A DNA stretch of 64,000 nucleotides from an uncultured Acidimicrobiia bacterium. Lineage in GTDB: Bacteria; Actinomycetota; Acidimicrobiia; Spongiisociales; Spongiisociaceae. A program made the translations under genes and the position numbers. The notes under the pieces are model-generated. The model made no database searches. It saw only the letters and a list, made by a program, of their open reading frames with translations, and was not told the DNA's origin. The stretch's first letter is position 1. The number at the start of each line of letters is the position of its first letter. Below, piece by piece: positions 30,301 through 45,300 of the stretch. The DNA lies in the NCBI GenBank assembly GCA_958295745.1, contig CATQHD010000001.1, positions 1 through 64,000 of the forward strand, written 5' to 3'.

Positions 30301-33300
30301 TCAACCGGCACGTGAACGCCTCCAGCATCAACGCGACCGACATCGAGGTATCGTCGGGTACCGTCCTGAACCTGCGCCCCGTATACGGGTACGAGGCGGG
30401 CTTGGGCGGCCCCGGCGCGGGGGACGGCCTGTTCGACGACCCGGCCCACGTGGCGGTGCACCCCGTATCGGGCCACCTCTACGTGGCGGACACGGGCAAC
30501 GCCCGCGTCCAGATCTTCGACGGTGCGGGGAACCACGTCGAGGAGATCGCCGACGGGTTCGAATCCCCGACCGGCGTGGCCGTGAACCGTACGGGCCACG
30601 TATTCGTGGCAGACTCCGCCGCCAACCGCGTCGCCGTATACGACGGCGGCCTGGTCCGCATCGACAACCTGACGGCCGGCATCGCCTTCAAATCCCCGTA
30701 CGGCGTGACCGTCGACACCTCGACGGGCGGCAACATCTACGTGGCCAACACACTCAACGGCACCGTCGCGGTGTTCAACTCCGCCCTGGACCACATCGCC
30801 AACATCACCCTCACCGGGGAGGATCCGCGGCCGCGGGACGTGGCAGTCGATCCCAACACCGGCAACATATACGTGGCCGACTCGGGGCACGACCGCGTCA
30901 CCGTATACGGCCCCGACAGGGCCCGCATCACCGACCTGTCCGGCACGTTCAACCGGCCGTACGGGGTGGAGGTGGACCCGGCCTCGGGCTACGTCTACGT
31001 GGCCGACTCGTGGGACAGGCACATCCGCGTATACAACGGCACCACGCACCGGATAGCCAGCATTACCGCCCCCTTCGGCAACGCCACCGGGATCGCACTG
31101 GACGGCTCCACCGGCACCCTGTACGCCTCCTACCGGGAACTCTACGGGGGCACCCCGGACAACCGCATCCATGTGTTCGGCACCGGGTACGCCTTTGACG
31201 TGGCGGATCCTGCCGACAACCGGAACCTCACCGTAAGCCTGCCGGCCGGCCGCGTGCAGGACCCCGCGGGGGACGACAACAGGGCCTCTGCGCCCGCGCG
31301 CATCCGCATAGACCGCACCGCCCCGGAGCCTGTCATCACGGCCGTACAGGACAGCCCGACGGACGCGGCCACCATCAACTTCCGGGTGGGGTTCGGCGAG
31401 AACGTGACGGGGTTTGACGCTGCGGACATCGGGCTCTCCGGCGAGGCCGTGCACGGCGGCGTGACAGGCTTTGCCGGCGCCGACGGGTATGCCAACTATA
31501 CGTTCGACGTCTCGCCCACCCTCCGGGGGACGATACACGTGGACATCGCCGCCGGCGCCGCCACCGATACGGCGGGCCATCCCAGCGTGGCCGCCGCCCG
31601 GTTCTCGATATTCTCGGACAGCGACGCCCTGGTCCCCACGATCACCACCACGGTGCGGTCCGGCTCGACCAACCTGGAGACGGTCCCATTTACCCTCGCC
31701 TTCAACCGGGCCATAGACGGCGCCACCCTGGACGCATCGGACATCAACGTTACAGCCGGCACGGTATCGGACCCGCGGTTCGTGCCGCGGCACGACGCCA
31801 GCTTTGGCGGCCCCCTCCCCGGCTTCGACAACGACGAGTTCCGCACCCCCATCGGCATGGTTCTGGACGGCTCGGGCAACCTGTACGTGGCCGACTCGGG
31901 CAACAACCGCATCCAGATCTTCGATCCCGACGGCGTCTACATCGACACCATCCGGCAACGGTTCACCCTCCCCACCGGCGTGGAGATAAACGGCACCGGC
32001 CACATATTCGTGGCCGACTCCGGCCGCGACAGGATCCGGGTGTTCGGCCCAGACAGGGGCCACATCACCGACATCCCCGCCGCCGGAGACACCGGCGGCA
32101 CGCTGTCATCGCCGACCGACGTGGCCGTCGACGGTACCACGGGCAACATCTACGTGGCCGACACGGGCTCCGGCCGCGTCCGGGTCTTCGATTCCTCGCT
32201 GCGGCACGACACCGACATCCCCGAGACGTTCAGCTTCCCGCGCGGCGTGGCCGTCAACGGGACGGGCCACGTGTTCGTGGCCGATTCCGGGAACAACCGC
32301 GTCCGGGTCTTTGATCCGTCCCTGAACCGCGTCGGCAACATCACCGGCCCGTTCAACAACCCGTCCGGGGTGGAGGTGGACGCCGTTTACGGGAACGTGT
32401 ACGTGGCCGACACGGGCGCCAACCGCATCGCGATCTTCGACCCCGCATGGCGCAGCATCGCCAACATCACCGCCGGCGGGTTCGGCGCCCCGCGCGGCCC
32501 GGCCGTCGACGGCCATTCGGGGACGGTATACGTGGCCGATACGGCGGGCCACCGCATCCTGACATTCAAACCGGAATACACGTTCGGGGTGGCGGGCACC
32601 GAGCACGGGCAGACGCTTGCCGTGAACATGTCGGCCGGCAGGGTGCAGGACGCGGCCGGAAAGGACAACACGGCCTCCAACACGGTGAGCCTCACCATAG
32701 ACCGGGGCGCCCCCGAGCCCGTCGTCACCGCCGTGCCGTCCGGCCGGACCAACGCATCCGAGATCGTCTTCAGCGTGGCCTGGGACATGCCCGTCACCGG
32801 GTTTGACGGTACGGACATCGCCGTATCCGGCGACGCCGGGCACGGCGGCGTGACCGACTTTGTAAGGGTCAGCGGCGACCTGTACACGTTCAAGGTTACG
32901 GCCACCTCCGACGGCACGGTACGGGTCGACATCGCCGCCGGTGCTGCGCAGGACGGGGCGGAAAACCCCAGCGCCGCGGCCGATCCGGTACGGGTGGTAC
33001 GCGACACCGAGCGGCCCACCCCGCATATCACCTCGGCACAGTCGGTCCTGACGGGCTCCGCCACCATCGACTATACCGTGGACTGGGACGGCGATGCGGT
33101 CACCGGGTTTGACGCCGGCGACATCGCCGTATCCGGTAACGCCGGACACGGCGGCATCACCGGCTTTACGCAGGTCAGCGGCGACCTGTACACATTCGGC
33201 GTCTCGCCGACCTCCGACGGCACGGTATGGGTCGACATCGCCGCCGGTGCCGCGCGCGATCTGGCAGGCAACCCCAGCAACGCGGCGGTCCGGCACTCGA

Positions 33301-36300
33301 TAGTATACGACGGCATGCCCCTGGTACCCAGCATCGCCTCTGTACCGCAGGAGGGCTCCACCAGCCTGCAGACGGTCCCCTTCAACCTTACATTCAACCG
33401 GCCCATAAACGCCTCGACCCTGGACGCATCGGACATCAACGCCACCTCGGGTACCGTGCAGGACCTGCGCCCGGCGTGGGGGCACGACGGCAGCCTCGGG
33501 GAACGCGGTTCCGACCCCGGTAAGTTCATGAACCCGGCCGGGATTGCCATCGACTCGGGCCGCATATACGTGGCCGAATGGAACAACAACCGCATCCAGG
33601 TGCTGGACTCCGCCCACAACCATGTGGCCGACATCAGGGACTCGTTTAACACCCCGTACGCCGTGGCCCTCAACGGTTCAGGCCACGTGTTCGTGGCCGA
33701 CACGAACCGCAACCGCGTCGCCGTGTTCGATACCGGGTACGGTTATGCGGGCGTCCTCACCCCGGTCACGGCCTTCACCCACCCGCTCGGCGTGGCAGTC
33801 AACGGTTCAGGCCACGTGTTCGTGACCGATACGCGCGACCGCGTCGCGGTGTTCGACCACACGGGACGCAACATCTTTGACATTACCGACGGCTTTAACG
33901 ACCCGCACGGCGTGGCCGTCGATGCCACCACGGGCAACATATTCGTGGCCGACACATTCAACAACCGCGTCCGGGTGTACGACTCGTCGTGGAACCGCAT
34001 CACCGACCTGTCCTCGCCGACCCACCCGACCGGCGTGGCAGTCGACGGCCCGTCGGGCCTCATATACGTGGCGACCTTTGCGAACGGCCGCGTCTCGGTG
34101 TTCAACTCCACCTGGGACCGCATCGCCCAGCTGGACCCCACCTTTGCCGGCCCGCACGGCGTGGCCTTCGACGCCTCCTCCTCCTCCGTATACGTAACCG
34201 AGCGCAACGGCCACCGCCTCCAGATCTTCGATGCCGGGTACGCGTTCGAGGTGGAGGGTCCGGCCGACGGGCGGACGCTGGCCGTGAACATGTCCGCCTA
34301 TGCGGTACGGGACAGGGCCGAAAAACCCAACGTAGAGTCAAACACGGTGCGCATCGGTATCGACAGGACCGTCCTGCCGCCGGTCATCACCTCGGCACAG
34401 CCGGATCCGACCAACGCGACGACCATCAACCTCCGGGTGGACTGGGGCGAGCGCGTCTTCGGGTTCGGGGCGGACAACGTCACGCTGTCCGGGACGGCTC
34501 GGCACGGGGGTGTCACCGGCTTTGAGGGGGCCGGCGGCGCCCCCGCCGCCGCCAGCTATACCTTTGACGTGTCGCCCGTCACGGACGGGACGATACTGGT
34601 GGGTATAGCGGCCGGCGCGGCGCGGGACGCCCTGGGCAACTCGAACACGGAGGGGGCCCTGTTCTCGACGGTCTCGTTCGTCACGCCCCTGGCCCCCGTG
34701 ATCACGCCCGGACTGCCGGGCCCCACCAGCCTGGACGTGATACCCTTCAACATGACCTTTAGCAGGGCCGTGAATGCCACCACGCTTCACACCTCGGACA
34801 TTAGCGCCTCCTCGGGTGCCGTGGGCGGCCTGCGCACGGTATACAACAACACCGGGGGCTTTGGCGGCGTGGGCACGGCCGACGACGAGTTCACCGGCCC
34901 GGCCGGCATGGCCGTCGACGGAATCCGGGGCATCCTGTACGTGGCCGACTCCGGGAACAACCGCGTCAAGATGTTCAACCGTGCGGGAAACTATACGGGC
35001 GAGCTCCCCGGCACGTTCGCGTATCCGGCCGGCGTGGCCGTCAACTCCACCTCGGGAACCGTATACGTGGCAAGCGACCAGGGCAACAACGTCAGGATAT
35101 TCGACCGTACGGGGCGCGACATCGGCGAGCTCCAGGGCACGCCCGGCAGGCAGTTTGACAGGGTGCTGGACGTGGCAGTCGACGATACCTCGGGCAACCT
35201 GTACGTGGCCGACCATTTCGGCGAGCGCGTCGCCGTCTTCAACGCCACGCTCGGCCACCTCGGCGACATCACCTCTGCCACGGCCCGCCACCCGTATGCA
35301 GTGGCGGTCAACGGTACGGGCCACGTATACGTGTCATACGGCCGCATCATCGCGGTCTTTGACTCGGCCCGGCAGCCCGTCGGCGAACTCCCCCACGTGT
35401 TCGCCGCGGCGGAGGGCGTGGCAGTCGACGGCTTTTCGGGCAACGTGTACGTGGCCGAGCGGGACGCCAACCGCATCGCCGTGCTCGACACCGCGGGGGA
35501 GCGCATCGCGGACATCACCGGCGGGTTCGACCAGCCGTCCGGGGTGGCAGTCGACGACCTGTACGGTACCGTATACGCCGTCGACACGTTCAACAACCGC
35601 GTCCGGGAGTTCGACATAGCGTACGCATTCGAGGTGGAGGCGCCCGCCGAGGGACGGACGCTTGCCGTGAACATGTCGGCGGGCAGCGTGCGGGACGTCC
35701 TCGGATACGCAAACGCGGACTCGAACACGGCGGGCATCCTCATAGACAGGGGCGACCCCGTGCCCGTGATCACCGCGGTACAGGACGGCCCGACGGATGC
35801 TGCCACCGTCAACTTTAGGGTGGGCTGGGCCGAGCCCGTCCGCGGGTTCGACGCGGGCGACATCACGCTGTCCGGGACGGCCGCGCACGGGGGTATCGCC
35901 AACTTTGCGGTACACGACGGCGGCGCCAACCACACATTCGACGTCTCGCCCGTCTCCGACGGGACGGTACGGGTGGACATCGCCGCCGGCGTCGCGCGGG
36001 ATCTGGCCGGCCGCCCCAACGGGGCCGCCGACAGGTTCTCCATATTCGCGGTGGTCACGCCGCTGACCCCCGGTATCGTCCCGGTACACCAGGGACCCTC
36101 CAACCTGACGGCCGTGCCCTTCAACGTTACCTTCAACAAGCCCGTGGATGCCGCGACCCTGACGGCGTCTGACATCGATGTGTCGTCTGGAACGGTCGGG
36201 GACCTGCGCCTGGCGCCGCGGCACGTGGAGAACATCGGCAGCTTCGGTCCGGGCAACGGCCTGTTCTTCAGCCCGTACGGCATGGCCGTCGACGAGTCCT

Positions 36301-39300
36301 CCGGCCGCCTGTTCGTGGCCGACGGCGAGAACGACCGCGTCGCCGTCTACAACCGAACACTGGACCACATCGCCAACATCACCGGCCTGACGGGCGGGGC
36401 GGCGGGCGTGACGGACGACGGCACCCCATGTCCGGTCAGGGGGCCGTCATGCTACCCGCCGATAGACGGGGCGCTGGGCGTGGCCGTCAACGGCACGGAC
36501 CACGTGTTCGTGGCCTCGGCCGACAACGACCGGGTATCCGTGTTCAACTCCACCTTCCATTATGTCGCCAACATCACCCACGCGGGGGCCGACCAGATCA
36601 TCTCCCCGTACGGCGTGGCCGTCAACGGCTCCGGCCACGTGTTCGTGGCCGACACGGACGGCGGCCGCATCCAGGTGTTCGATCCCGCCCGGAACCACGT
36701 CGGCGGTACCGAAAACAACCGGGCCGACTCCGACGCCATCGAAAACCTTGACAGCCCGCGCGGCCTGGCGGTAAGCGCCGCAGGCCACCTGTACGTGGCC
36801 GATCACGGCCACAGCCGCGTGGCCATCTTCGACACCGCCCTGGGTTACGCGGGCCAGCTTGCCCTCCCCGCGGGTTCGGGTCCCACGAACGTGGCGATCG
36901 ACGGTACCACCGGCAACATATACGTGGTCGAAGCGTCCCGCGACAACGTCCGGATCTTCAACTCTACAAACCACCACATCGGGACGATCTCCGACCGCGT
37001 CGATCCGCTCGGCAACTCCCCGCGCGGCGCGGCCGTCGACGGCACCACTGGCACCCTGTACGTGACCGACACGTCCAGCCACTCCGTCCAGATATTCGAC
37101 GTGGACTCGTACGCCTTCAACGTGACGGATCCGGCGAACAGGGAGGATCTCACGGTACGCATGCAGGCGGACCGCGTGCGGGACGCGCACGGGTACGGGA
37201 ACGAGGCGTCCGGTACGGCGACCGTATACGCGGACAGGACCGCCCCGGTACCGGACATCACCTCTACACAGTCCGGCCCGACGAACGCCACCGCCATCGG
37301 CATCCGGGTGGTCTGGAGCGAGGACGTCACCGGGTTTGCACCGGACGACGTCACGCTCTCCGGTGACGCCACGTTCCGGGGCATCACCAACTTTGCAGAG
37401 GTGGCCGCCGACACCTACACATTCGATGTGCTGCCCGCGACCGGCGGGATCATACACGTGGACATCGCCGCCGGCGCCGCCGCCGATACGGCGGGCAACC
37501 CCGGCGTGGCCGCCCCCAGGTTCTCGATCGTATACGAGAGGCCGCCCCTGCTGCCGGTGATCGGGGTGCAGGCGGGCCCCACCAACTCGCAGACGGTCCC
37601 CTTCAACCTGACATTCAACCGGCCCGTGGACGCGGCCACGCTCGAGGCCTCGGACATCGACGCGACCTCGGGAACGGTACGGGACCTGCGCCCGGTGTGG
37701 CGGCACGCCGGGAGCTTTGGAGGCCCCGGCACGGGAGGCGGCCTGCTGGACACCCCGTCGGGCGTGGCCGTCCACGGCGCCACCGGCACCGTATACGTGG
37801 CCGACACGGGCAACGACCGCGCCGCGGTGTTCAACGCGGCCCGGGATCACATCACCGACATCACCGGCCCGTTCAGCTCCCCGTACGGGGTGACGGTGGA
37901 CGGCTCCACGGGCCGCGTATACGTGGCCGACGCCGGCGCCGACCGCGTAGTGGTGTTCGACGCGGCCGGCCGGTACCTCTCCAACCTCACCAGCCCGCTC
38001 GAGGCCCGGTCCGGGGTGGCGGCCAACCCGGCATCGGGCACGGTATACGTGGTGGACACGGGCAACAACCACACCAGGGTCTTTGATTCTGCGGGCCGCA
38101 ACGCCCTGAACATCACCGGTTATCTCGCGTCCCCCGCCGGCGTGGCCGTCCACGGTACCACCGGTGACATCTACGTGGCCGATACCGGCAACGACCGGGT
38201 CGCCGTGTTCGACCCCGCGGGCCGCAGCACGCTGAACATCACCGGCTCGCTTGACGCCCCGTACGGGGTGGCCGTCGACGCCCCCGCGGGTGCCCTGTAC
38301 GTGGCCGACGCGAACGCCGGCCGTATCGCGGTGTTCGACCTTGCCGGGAACCGCGTGGCCGGTATCGGCGGCCCGTTCGGCGGCTCCCTCGCCGTGGGGG
38401 CGGATCCGGCCTCGGGCACCCTGTACGTGGCAGACGCGGACTCTGATCTGGTCCACGTCTTCGAGCTCGGATACGCATTCGAGGTGGCAGGTCCCGAGGC
38501 GGGCCGGACGCTCAACGTGAGCCTGCCGGAGGGCCGCGTGCAGGATCCGGCCGGGGAATCGAACACCGCCTCCGATCCGGCGCGCATCCTTATCGACCGC
38601 GCCGCCCCGGTCCCGGTCATCACGGCGGTACAGGACAGCCCGACGGCGGCGGCGGTGATCACCTTCCGGGTGGACTGGGACATGCCCGTCACCGGGTTTG
38701 CGGCGGGGGACATCGCGCTATCCGGGGACGCCGCGCACGGGGGGGTCGCCAACTTTGCAGAGGTGGACGGCGCCCGCTATACCTTCGAGGTCGTGCCGAC
38801 ATCGGACGGCTCCATACTGGTGGACATCGCAGCCGGCGCCGCCGCCGACGAGGCGGGCAACCCCAGCGGGGAGGCGGCCCGGTTCCTGATGACATACGAC
38901 AGCAGGCCCTTCGTTCCCACCGTCACCGCCGTGCAGCAGGGCCCGATCAACGCCGACACCATCGAATTCAACATGACCTTCAACAAGCCCGTAAACGGCT
39001 CGACCGTCGCGGTATCGGACATCGAGGCGACCTCGGGGACCGTCGAGAACCTGTCTCTCGTGTCGCAGAACACCGGAGACTTTGGCGGCCCAGGCTCGGA
39101 TGACGGCCAGCTCAGTAGCCCGCTCGGAGTGGCAGTCAACGGTACCGGCCACATATTCGTGACCGAATATGGCAACAACCGCGTCACCGTCTTTGATTCG
39201 GACGGGGATTACCTCCGCCACCTGCCCGGCCCCTTCATGCAACCGTACGGCGTGGAGGTCCACGGCACCTCGGACGCCGTGTACGTGGCCGACACCTTTA

Positions 39301-42300
39301 ACGACCGCATCCGGGTGTTCGATTCCGCGGGGACCAGCACCCTCAACATCACAAAGTGGCTTAACGAACCGTGGGACGTGGCGGTGGACGATACCACCGG
39401 CGAGATCTACGTGGCCGACACGGGCAACCGCCGGGTCGCCGTGTTCGACTCCGCGGGGCGCAGCATCGCCAACATCACCGGCCCGCTTGTCGAACCCGCC
39501 GGCGTGGCGGTCCACGGCACCTCGGGCACACTGTACGTGGCCGACCGGACCCTCCAACGCATCGCCGTATTCGACTCCCTGTGGGATCACACCGGCTATC
39601 TGCACGGCTCGTTCAACCGCCCGTACGGCGTCGCGGTCGACGATACCGCGGGCTACGTATACGTGACGGATACGACCATCGACCGCAACAACCGCGTCCT
39701 GGTATTCAACCCCGCCGGGAACAACACCGCCAGAATCGACCTCCCCACCGGCGCCCATGGCGACGTGGCCGTCGACGGTACCACGGGCACCATGTACGTG
39801 GTCGACACGAGCAACAACCTGGTCAGGATCTTTGACACCGGCATGGTATACACATTCAACGTGACGGATCCGGCGGACCAACAGACGCTGACCGTGCACG
39901 TGCCGGCAGGCGGGATACGGGACGCGAACGGGAACGCCAACGAGGAGTCGAACCGCGCGCGCATCGCCATAGACAGGATGCCCCCGACGCCGGCCATCAG
40001 CGCGGTGCAGCCGGATCCGACCAACATCCCGACGATCAACTTTAGGGTGGACTGGGGGGAGAACGTCACCGGGTTCGGCGCGGACAACGTCACGCTTTCC
40101 GGAAATGCCACGCACGGGGGGGTGGCCAACTTTGCAGAGGTGTCCCCGGACCTGCACACATTCGACGTCTCGGCGACCTCGGACGGGACGATACGGGTGG
40201 ACATCGCGGCGGGCGTGGCACAGGACACCGCGGGGCACCTCAGCGAGGCGGCAAAACGGTTCTCGATCACGTACCGCGCCGAGCTGCTGATCCCGACGAT
40301 CACCACGGTACAGCAGGGCCCGACACGGCTGGACGCGATACCCTTCGGCATGACCTTCAACATGCCCATCAACACCACCACCCTCGAGGCGGCCGACATC
40401 GACACCACGTCGGGTACGGTGGACGGCCTGCGCCTGGTGCCGCTGCACGACAAGGACCTCGGCGGTACGGGCACCGGCCCGGGCAGGTTCATCAGCCCGT
40501 CCGGTGTGGCCGTCAACGGTACCACGGGCACCCTGTACGTGGCCGACACGGACAACGACCGCGTGACGGTACTGGACCCGGCGGGACACCAGACGGGCAC
40601 CCTTCCGGACCCGCCCGGGATGCCGTTCAGCGGCCCGTACGCCGTGGCCGTGGACAGCTCCACCCGGGGCCACATATACGTGGCCGACACGGGCCGCGAC
40701 CGCGTGGCCGTGTTCAACCGTACGGGACAGCACGCATACGACATCGACCACCCGTTCAGCGGTCCGGAGGGCGTGGCCGTCGACGGCCCGGCCCGCGGCC
40801 ACATCTACGTGGCCAACACCGGCAACAGCAGCATCTCCGTATTCAACGGTACCGGACACAGCATCCACAACATCACCGGCTACCAGTTTGCGTTTGCAGG
40901 CCCGAAGGGGGTGGCAGTCGATCCGGCCTCGGGCACGCTGTACGTGGCCGACACCGGCAACGACCGCGTCGCCGTGTTCGACCCAGGCTGGAACCACGTC
41001 CACACCATCGGCGGGTTCACCGGCCCGGCCGGCGTGGCCGTCGACCCGTTTACGGGCTACATATACGTGGCCGACACGGGCCGCAACCTGGTCCACGCCT
41101 ACAACTCCTCCTGGGATCGCATCGCCACGGTGGACCACTCGTTCAGCCGCCCGGCCGGCGTGGCCGTGCACGGCCCCACCGGCACGGTCTATGTGGCCGA
41201 CACGAACAACGATCGGCTCCAGGTGTTCAATACGACGTATGCGTTCGAGGTGGGGGATCCGACGACGAACCGGACCCTGGCCGTCAGCCTGCCCGCGGGC
41301 CGCGTGAACGACACGGCCGGGCGCGTGAACACAGCGTCCAACGAGGTACGCGTCAGGATAGACAACGAGGCCCCCGTGCCCGTCATCACCGCGGTGCAGT
41401 CCAGCCCGACCAACGCCACGACGATCACCTTCGGGGTGGACTGGGGCGAGGAGGTCACCGGGTTCGAGCCCGGCGACATCACGCTTTCAAACACCACCTC
41501 ACACCGCGGCGTGGCAGGCCTCACGGATATCAACGGCACATTCTACACCTTCGGGGTATCCCCGGCCTCGGACGGGATCATACTGGCGGACATCGCCGCC
41601 GGCGTGGTGCGGGATCTGGCGGGCAACCCCAACGGGCCGGCGGCCCGGTTCAACATGACGTACGATGGCACGCCGCCGGTCCCGGTGATCACGGCGGTAC
41701 AGTCAAGCCCAACCAACGCCACCACGATCAACTTTACGGTGGACTGGGGCGAGGAGGTCGGCGGGTTTACGCCGGGTGACATCGCGATTCTGGGGACGGC
41801 CGGACACCTCGGCGGCGTGGCCACGTTCGAAGACGGCGGCGCAAACCATACCTTTGTGGTCTCCCCGGCCTCGGACGGGACGGTGGTGGCATACGTAGGC
41901 GCCGGCGCGGCGTACGATACCGCGGGCAACCCCAACACGGCCGCGGCCCGCACCCTGATAGCATACGACGGCACGCCGCCCGTCCCCGTCCTTGCCTCCG
42001 GACAGTCAAGCCCGACCAGCGCCACCACGATCGGCTTCCGGGTGGGGTGGGGCGAGACCATAAACGCCACGACGCTCGCGGTATCTGACATCCACGCGAC
42101 CTCGGGCACGGTGCAGAACCTGCGTTTTGCGTTCCTGTACAATGCCACCTTTGGAGAGGACATCCCGCTTCAGAGCCCGAACGGCATGGCAGTCGACGAC
42201 TCGTCTGGCACCATATACGTGGCCGACACCCGCAACAACCGCGTCCGGGTCTTTGACTCCTCCCTGGACCTGGCCGCCACCATCGACAACGGCTTTAACT

Positions 42301-45300
42301 TCCCGACCGACGTGGCAGTCGACGGCACATCGGGCGTCCTGTACGTGGCCGACGCCGCCCGCCACCGCATCCAGGTCTTCAATACCACCACCCTGGATCA
42401 CATCGCCGACATAGGCGGGGACGGGTCGTTCAGATCCGCGCAGAGTGTGGCAGTCGACGCCTCCTCGGGCGTCCTGTACGTGGCCGACCGCCTCAACAAC
42501 CGCGTCCGTGTATACGACCCTGACCGGAACCACGTCGCCGACATAGGCGGCCTTAGCGAACCTGGCGGCGTGGCCGTCGACGGTTCCTCGGGCACCCTGT
42601 ACGCGGCCTCATCCAACCACGACCACATCCAGGTATTCGACTCCGGCCTGAACAGGATCGGCACGATCTACAGCTCGTTTGATTATCCGACCCGGATGGT
42701 GGTGGACCCCGCCTCGGGCACCCTGTACGTGGCCGACTCCAACCGCGACCGCGTCCAGGTCTTCGATTCGGAGCGGAACCACCTTGCCAACATCGACAGC
42801 TCGTTCTCAAGTCCGGGCGGCGTGGCGATAAACGGCTCCGGCACCGTATACGTGGCAGACTCGGGCAACGGCCGCATCCGGGTGTTTGATCCGGTATACG
42901 CGTTCGATGTGGAGGATCCGGCGGACGGGCGGACGCTCGCCGTGGGGGTGCCGGCCGGCGGCGTGCGGGATCCGGCCGGAAACGCCAACGAGGCGGCCGT
43001 CCCCGTGCACATCGACATAGTCAGGGACGTCCCCACCCCCGTCATCACCTCGGTTCAGGACAGCCCGACCAACGCGGAAATCATAACCTTCAACGTGACA
43101 TTCGACGAGGAGGTCACCGGGTTTGCCGGTACGGACATCACCCTGGCCGGCGATCCGGCCTCGGCAGGCCACACCGACTTTGAGGCGATCAACGCCACCA
43201 ACTATTCGTTCAGGGTGGCCCCGACACGGGACGGCAACATCACCGTCAGCGTCGCCGCCGGCGTGGCGCAAAGCACCGCAAACGGCCTGGACAATACCGC
43301 GGCTGTCCCGTTCACGATCAGGTACGACGGGAGCGCCCCGGCCCCAGAGATCACCGGCGAGCAGACCGTCTCGGGCAACGGCGTCCCGACCCTCAACTTT
43401 ACGGTCGACTGGGGCGAGAACGTCACCGGCTTTGAGGCCGCGGACGTCGCCCTGTCGGGTCTGACCACCACGGGTGGTGTGCTGAACCTGGCCGTCGTCA
43501 CCGGTACGGGCGGCGAAAACTATACCTTTGGGGTAGTACCAACGGCGGACGGCACCCTGGCCGTGGATATCGCCGCCGCCGTCGCACAGGACATCGCAGG
43601 CAACGACAACACCGCCGCCGACCAGTTTTCGATAGGGTTCGACCCGTCCCGCCCAGCCGTGCTGATCACCTCCGAACAGTCGGGCCGGACCAACGCCACC
43701 GCCCTGGCATTCAACGTGACATTCAGCGAGTCCGTCAACGGCTTTGGACAAGCGGACATACGGGTCGGCGGGACGGCCGCCACCGGAGGCGTCACCGGCT
43801 TTGGGTCGATCGTTACGGCCGGCTCCGAGGACGTCTACGGGTTCGAGCTGGTGCCCTCGCGGGACGGCACCGTGACGATCAACGTCGATGCGGGCGTCGC
43901 CACCGGCGGCCTGGGCACCGCCAACACGGCGGCCCCGCGGTTCGAGCTGTTCTCCGATCAGACCGTCCCCGTACCTGTAATCACCACGACCCAGCCCGGC
44001 ACCACCGGCTCTGCCACCGTCGATTTCAACGTCGGGTTCAACGAGACCGTCACCGGGTTTGACGCCGATGACATCGCCGTATCGGGTACCGCCAACCCCG
44101 GTGCAGTCGCCAACTTTGCGAGCATCAACGACGGCGCCAATTACACCTTCGACCTGGTGGCGTCCTCGGCAGGCGCGGTGCAGGTGGACGTGGCCGCCGG
44201 CGCGGCGCGCGACCTGGCCGGCAGCCCCAACACCGCCACTGCCACCCTCTCGGTTGACTATGATCCGTCCCGCCCAACCGTAGAGATCACCGCAAAACAG
44301 AGCAGCCCGACCAACGCGGCCACCATCAACTTCAACGTGACCTTCAGCGATGACGTCACCGGCTTTGAGGGCACGGACATCACGCTGGACGGCCCCCACG
44401 GCGGCGTTGAGAACTTTGAGGCGATCAACGCCACAAACTACTCGTTTGATGTCGTGCCCACAGCCGCCGGCAACGTCACCGTCGACATCGCCGCCGGCGT
44501 GGCGCAGAGCGCCCCCGGCGGCGTGGACAACACCGCCGCCGACCGGTTCACCATACGGTTCGACAACGTCGCCCCGACACCGGAGATCGGTGGGAAACAG
44601 TCCGGTACGGCCCTCAACTTTAACATCGGCTTTGGCGAAGAGGTCGCCGACTTTGTCAAGGCCGATATCGTGCTGTCCGGCCTCACCGCCCACGGCGGCG
44701 TAACCGAATTTACGCCCGTAAACAACGGCGCCAACTATACCTTCGTCGTGAGGCCGACCGCCGACGGCACCCTCCATGTGGACGTCCCGGCAAACACCGC
44801 CAGGGATACCGCCGGCAACGACAACGAGGCGGCCCCGCAGTTCTCCATATCATACAACGCCGACCGCCCCGCCACCACCATCACCTCGGAGCAGACCAGC
44901 CCCACCAGAGTCTCCCCGATCACATTCAACGTGACCTTCGGCACCGGCGTCTCCGGCTTCGTGGCAGGCGACATCGTGCTGTCCGGTACCGCGGCACCCT
45001 CCGCCGTCACCGGTCTTGTGACGCTCAGCGATACCCGATACTCCTTTGATCTCGTGCCGACTCGCGACGGCACCATCTTTGTGGACGTGGCCGCCGGCGT
45101 GGCAGAGACCTCCCTGGGCCTCACCAACACGGAGGCCGTCCGGTTCAAGATGGTATCGGATACGGAGGGCCCCACCCCAGAGATCACCGGCGAGCAGGTC
45201 AGCCTGAACGGCGCCTCCGTCCTCAACTTTACGGTCGCCTTCGGCGAAAACGTCACCGGCTTTGCGGCAGAGGACGTCACGCTGGGCGGCGTCTCCGTCC

